From Paraburkholderia eburnea (lineage in GTDB: Bacteria; Pseudomonadota; Gammaproteobacteria; Burkholderiales; Burkholderiaceae): a stretch of 64,000 nt of DNA. Both the position numbers and the translations under genes were made by a program. Where the stretch lies: assembly GCF_002917095.1 (NCBI RefSeq), contig NZ_PQGA01000006.1, positions 1 through 64,000 on the forward strand, written 5' to 3'. Shown here piece after piece: positions 62,614-64,000 of this stretch (the first letter of the stretch is position 1; each line of letters begins with the position of its first letter). Below the pieces are notes generated by a model, which saw nothing but the letters and a program-made list of their open reading frames with translations, did no database searches and was not told the origin of the DNA.

Positions 62614-63384
62614 ATGGTCACCCGAATGAAGGAATCCCGGCAGCCGGCCGCATCGGCGCAAGGCGAAGAAGCCGAAGCAAAAAACGGCGCCGTGCCGATT
62701 CACGAACAACTCAAGGCCTATGTCCGCCAGTGCATCAAAACGGGCGAGTGGAAGCCCGGTGACCTGATCTCGTCGGAGCATGCACTGGCCCGGCAGTTCG
62801 GCGTCGCGCGCATGACGGTGGCGCGTGCGTTTCGCGATCTCGCGAATGCGGGCGTTCTCACGCGCGTGCAAGGCACCGGGACATTCGTTTCGACGCCGCG
62901 TCACGAATCGACGATCGCCGAAATCCGCAGCATCGACGAAGACGTCACGCAACGCGGCCGACGTTACACGGCCAAGGTGCTGAGTCTCGACTCGTCCACG
63001 GATCAGTCCGCCTTGACCGCGCTGCAGCGCGCGTCCGGTTTCGTCTATCATTCGCGCATCGTGCATTGCGAGGACGACGTACCGATTCAATACGAGGATC
63101 GATACGTCAATCCGCAGCACTTTCCTCAGTACCTCTCGCAGAATTTCACGCAACAAACGCCAGGCAGCTATATGCTGCATATCGCGCCTTTTCAACAAAT
63201 CGAATACCGCATTTCCGCGCAATTGCCCAATGCGCCCATGCGCCGCCGGTTGATGATGGAACCCGGCGAGCCCTGCCTCGTGCACTGGCAACGCGCATGG
63301 ATCGACGGGCAGATCGCCTCGGTCGTTCATTTCTGGCATCCGGCTGCGCGCTTCGAATTTTCCGGTCGAGCCGCTTATCGCTGA
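62614..63384 (+). CDS. HutC-type GntR transcriptional regulator
   Basis: A regulator of about 256 residues: winged-helix domain (PIHEQLKAYVRQCIKTGEWKPGDLISSEHALARQFGVARMTVARAFRDLANAGVLTRVQGTGTFV, about residues 25-95) and a UTRA ligand-binding domain (about 115-250). HutC-type proteins sense small metabolites such as amino-acid derivatives. ATG 62614 is the likeliest start, though AAGGAA lies rather far upstream and 62626 is possible. Probable controller of the importer/DUF427 genes. Confidence 0.9.
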   Translation: MVTRMKESRQPAASAQGEEAEAKNGAVPIHEQLKAYVRQCIKTGEWKPGDLISSEHALARQFGVARMTVARAFRDLANAGVLTRVQGTGTFVSTPRHESTIAEIRSIDEDVTQRGRRYTAKVLSLDSSTDQSALTALQRASGFVYHSRIVHCEDDVPIQYEDRYVNPQHFPQYLSQNFTQQTPGSYMLHIAPFQQIEYRISAQLPNAPMRRRLMMEPGEPCLVHWQRAWIDGQIASVVHFWHPAARFEFSGRAAYR

Positions 63385-63392
63385 GCCACGCG

Positions 63393-64000
63393 TCAGGCGT
63401 GCTCGTCGAATGGATGGACAGGAGCATCGGTGCGTGTGAACGCGTAGCGGCGCAGCAATTCGAAATAACCGCCAGCGATACGAAAGCCGCCGCATTTCTC
63501 GCGATATTGCTCAAGGCGCTCCCGATAGACGGCGGGCAGCAAATACCACGGCAGCGCGGGGATATCGTGGTGCACCAGATGGTAGTTGTTGTTCAGAAAC
63601 AGCAGTCGCATGAACCAGCCTGCTTCGTTTAGCGTGATGCGCGCCTTTGCCGAAGGCACCGCGCGATGCTCGTAAAACGATCGGATCATTGCAATGGACA
63701 GCGCAGGCCAACCCACCACGAACAGGTAATACCAGGCCGGCACGCCCGCCCAGCGATGCAACCAGAACAGCATGGCCGCTAACACGGCGAGATGCGTGCC
63801 CCACATGCGCAGATAGCGCCAGTCGCCGCGCCGCCAGTCGCGCGCCGTGTCCAGCACGACAGCCGCGACGGCCATCGGCGGTCCGATCACCAAGCGGCCA
63901 GAAAACGTTTTGCGCAGGTTCCAGAGCAGACGAACCGCGGGCGACATCGACGCCCACGCCTCGGCGCGCACGTAGTTGCTCTCCGGGTCGACGCCGGGCA
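63393..64000 (-). CDS. Fatty acid desaturase (partial, 5' end beyond window)
   Basis: The last ~200 residues of a membrane di-iron desaturase/hydroxylase. The histidine box 'NNNYHLVHHD' (HxxHH) and upstream 'SFYEHRAVPSAKARITLNEAGW' are visible, with hydrophobic spans before them. The frame is open to the window edge, so the start and the first His boxes lie outside. Its stop is 8 bp from the stop of the convergent HutC-type gene. Confidence 0.85.
   Translation of the reverse strand, partial: PGVDPESNYVRAEAWASMSPAVRLLWNLRKTFSGRLVIGPPMAVAAVVLDTARDWRRGDWRYLRMWGTHLAVLAAMLFWLHRWAGVPAWYYLFVVGWPALSIAMIRSFYEHRAVPSAKARITLNEAGWFMRLLFLNNNYHLVHHDIPALPWYLLPAVYRERLEQYREKCGGFRIAGGYFELLRRYAFTRTDAPVHPFDEHA

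Overview
High-GC Gram-negative DNA, most likely a Paraburkholderia/Caballeronia-type betaproteobacterium. This is inferred from the Burkholderia-style porin, the RcoM-type CO sensor, and the gene-dense operons with ATGA/GTGA stop-start overlaps. I saw no rRNA, tRNA or CRISPR array.

Layout. (1) 0.1-0.9 kb: nested transposon debris, an ISNCY-type transposase stump abutting an IS3-family remnant. (2) 1.1-14.4 kb: aerobic carbon monoxide oxidation. A porin is followed by rcoM (heme-PAS plus LytTR CO sensor), an OmpW-type outer-membrane protein, and a form I molybdenum-copper CO dehydrogenase operon: coxM-S-L-G-D-E-F, a MocA-like cytidylyltransferase, an unknown membrane protein and coxI. Nearly identical repeat blocks lie upstream of ompW and of coxM and are good candidate RcoM sites. 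(3) 14.4-16.8 kb: an unknown protein, an IS110-family stump, and a tyrosine recombinase preceded by a perfect 13-8-13 inverted repeat. (4) 16.9-34.3 kb: a fluoride-response island with five fluoride (crcB-motif) riboswitches. They precede a CLC-F type fluoride exporter plus DUF190; a six-gene membrane complex related to hydrogenase-4/formate hydrogenlyase whose large subunit lacks the NiFe-binding cysteines; a DUF190-pyrophosphatase-enolase-DUF190 operon; a cysteine-rich protein of unknown function; and two translationally coupled MutS-like ATPases.

(5) 34.6-40.2 kb: an Aer-type chemoreceptor, small unknown proteins, two spermidine-synthase-like proteins, a PhnA-like zinc-ribbon protein and a ribbon-helix-helix regulator. 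(6) 40.2-50.7 kb: a Nit1C-type cluster (nitB-H, cyanide/nitrile-linked), extended downstream by an LnmK-like hotdog enzyme and a B12-dependent methylmalonyl-CoA mutase, with a divergent MocR-type regulator. (7) 50.7-64 kb: a fragment of an IS5-type transposase, then a peptide/nickel-type ABC importer with a fused double ATPase, an FAD monooxygenase, two double-DUF427 proteins, a Tat-exported binding protein, a TonB-dependent receptor and a HutC/GntR regulator. A shared palindrome in front of the importer and of the DUF427/regulator pair suggests one regulon. The window ends inside a fatty acid desaturase gene.

How the parts work together. CO is sensed by RcoM, which probably switches on coxMSL and the accessory genes that insert and sulfurate the Mo-Cu cofactor. 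CoxG probably links the dehydrogenase to the membrane quinone pool. Fluoride is sensed at the RNA level; the predicted response is export (CLC-F), replacement of two classic fluoride-inhibited enzymes (enolase and pyrophosphatase), and induction of functions not yet understood (the Ehr-like complex, the MutS-like pair and the cysteine-rich protein).
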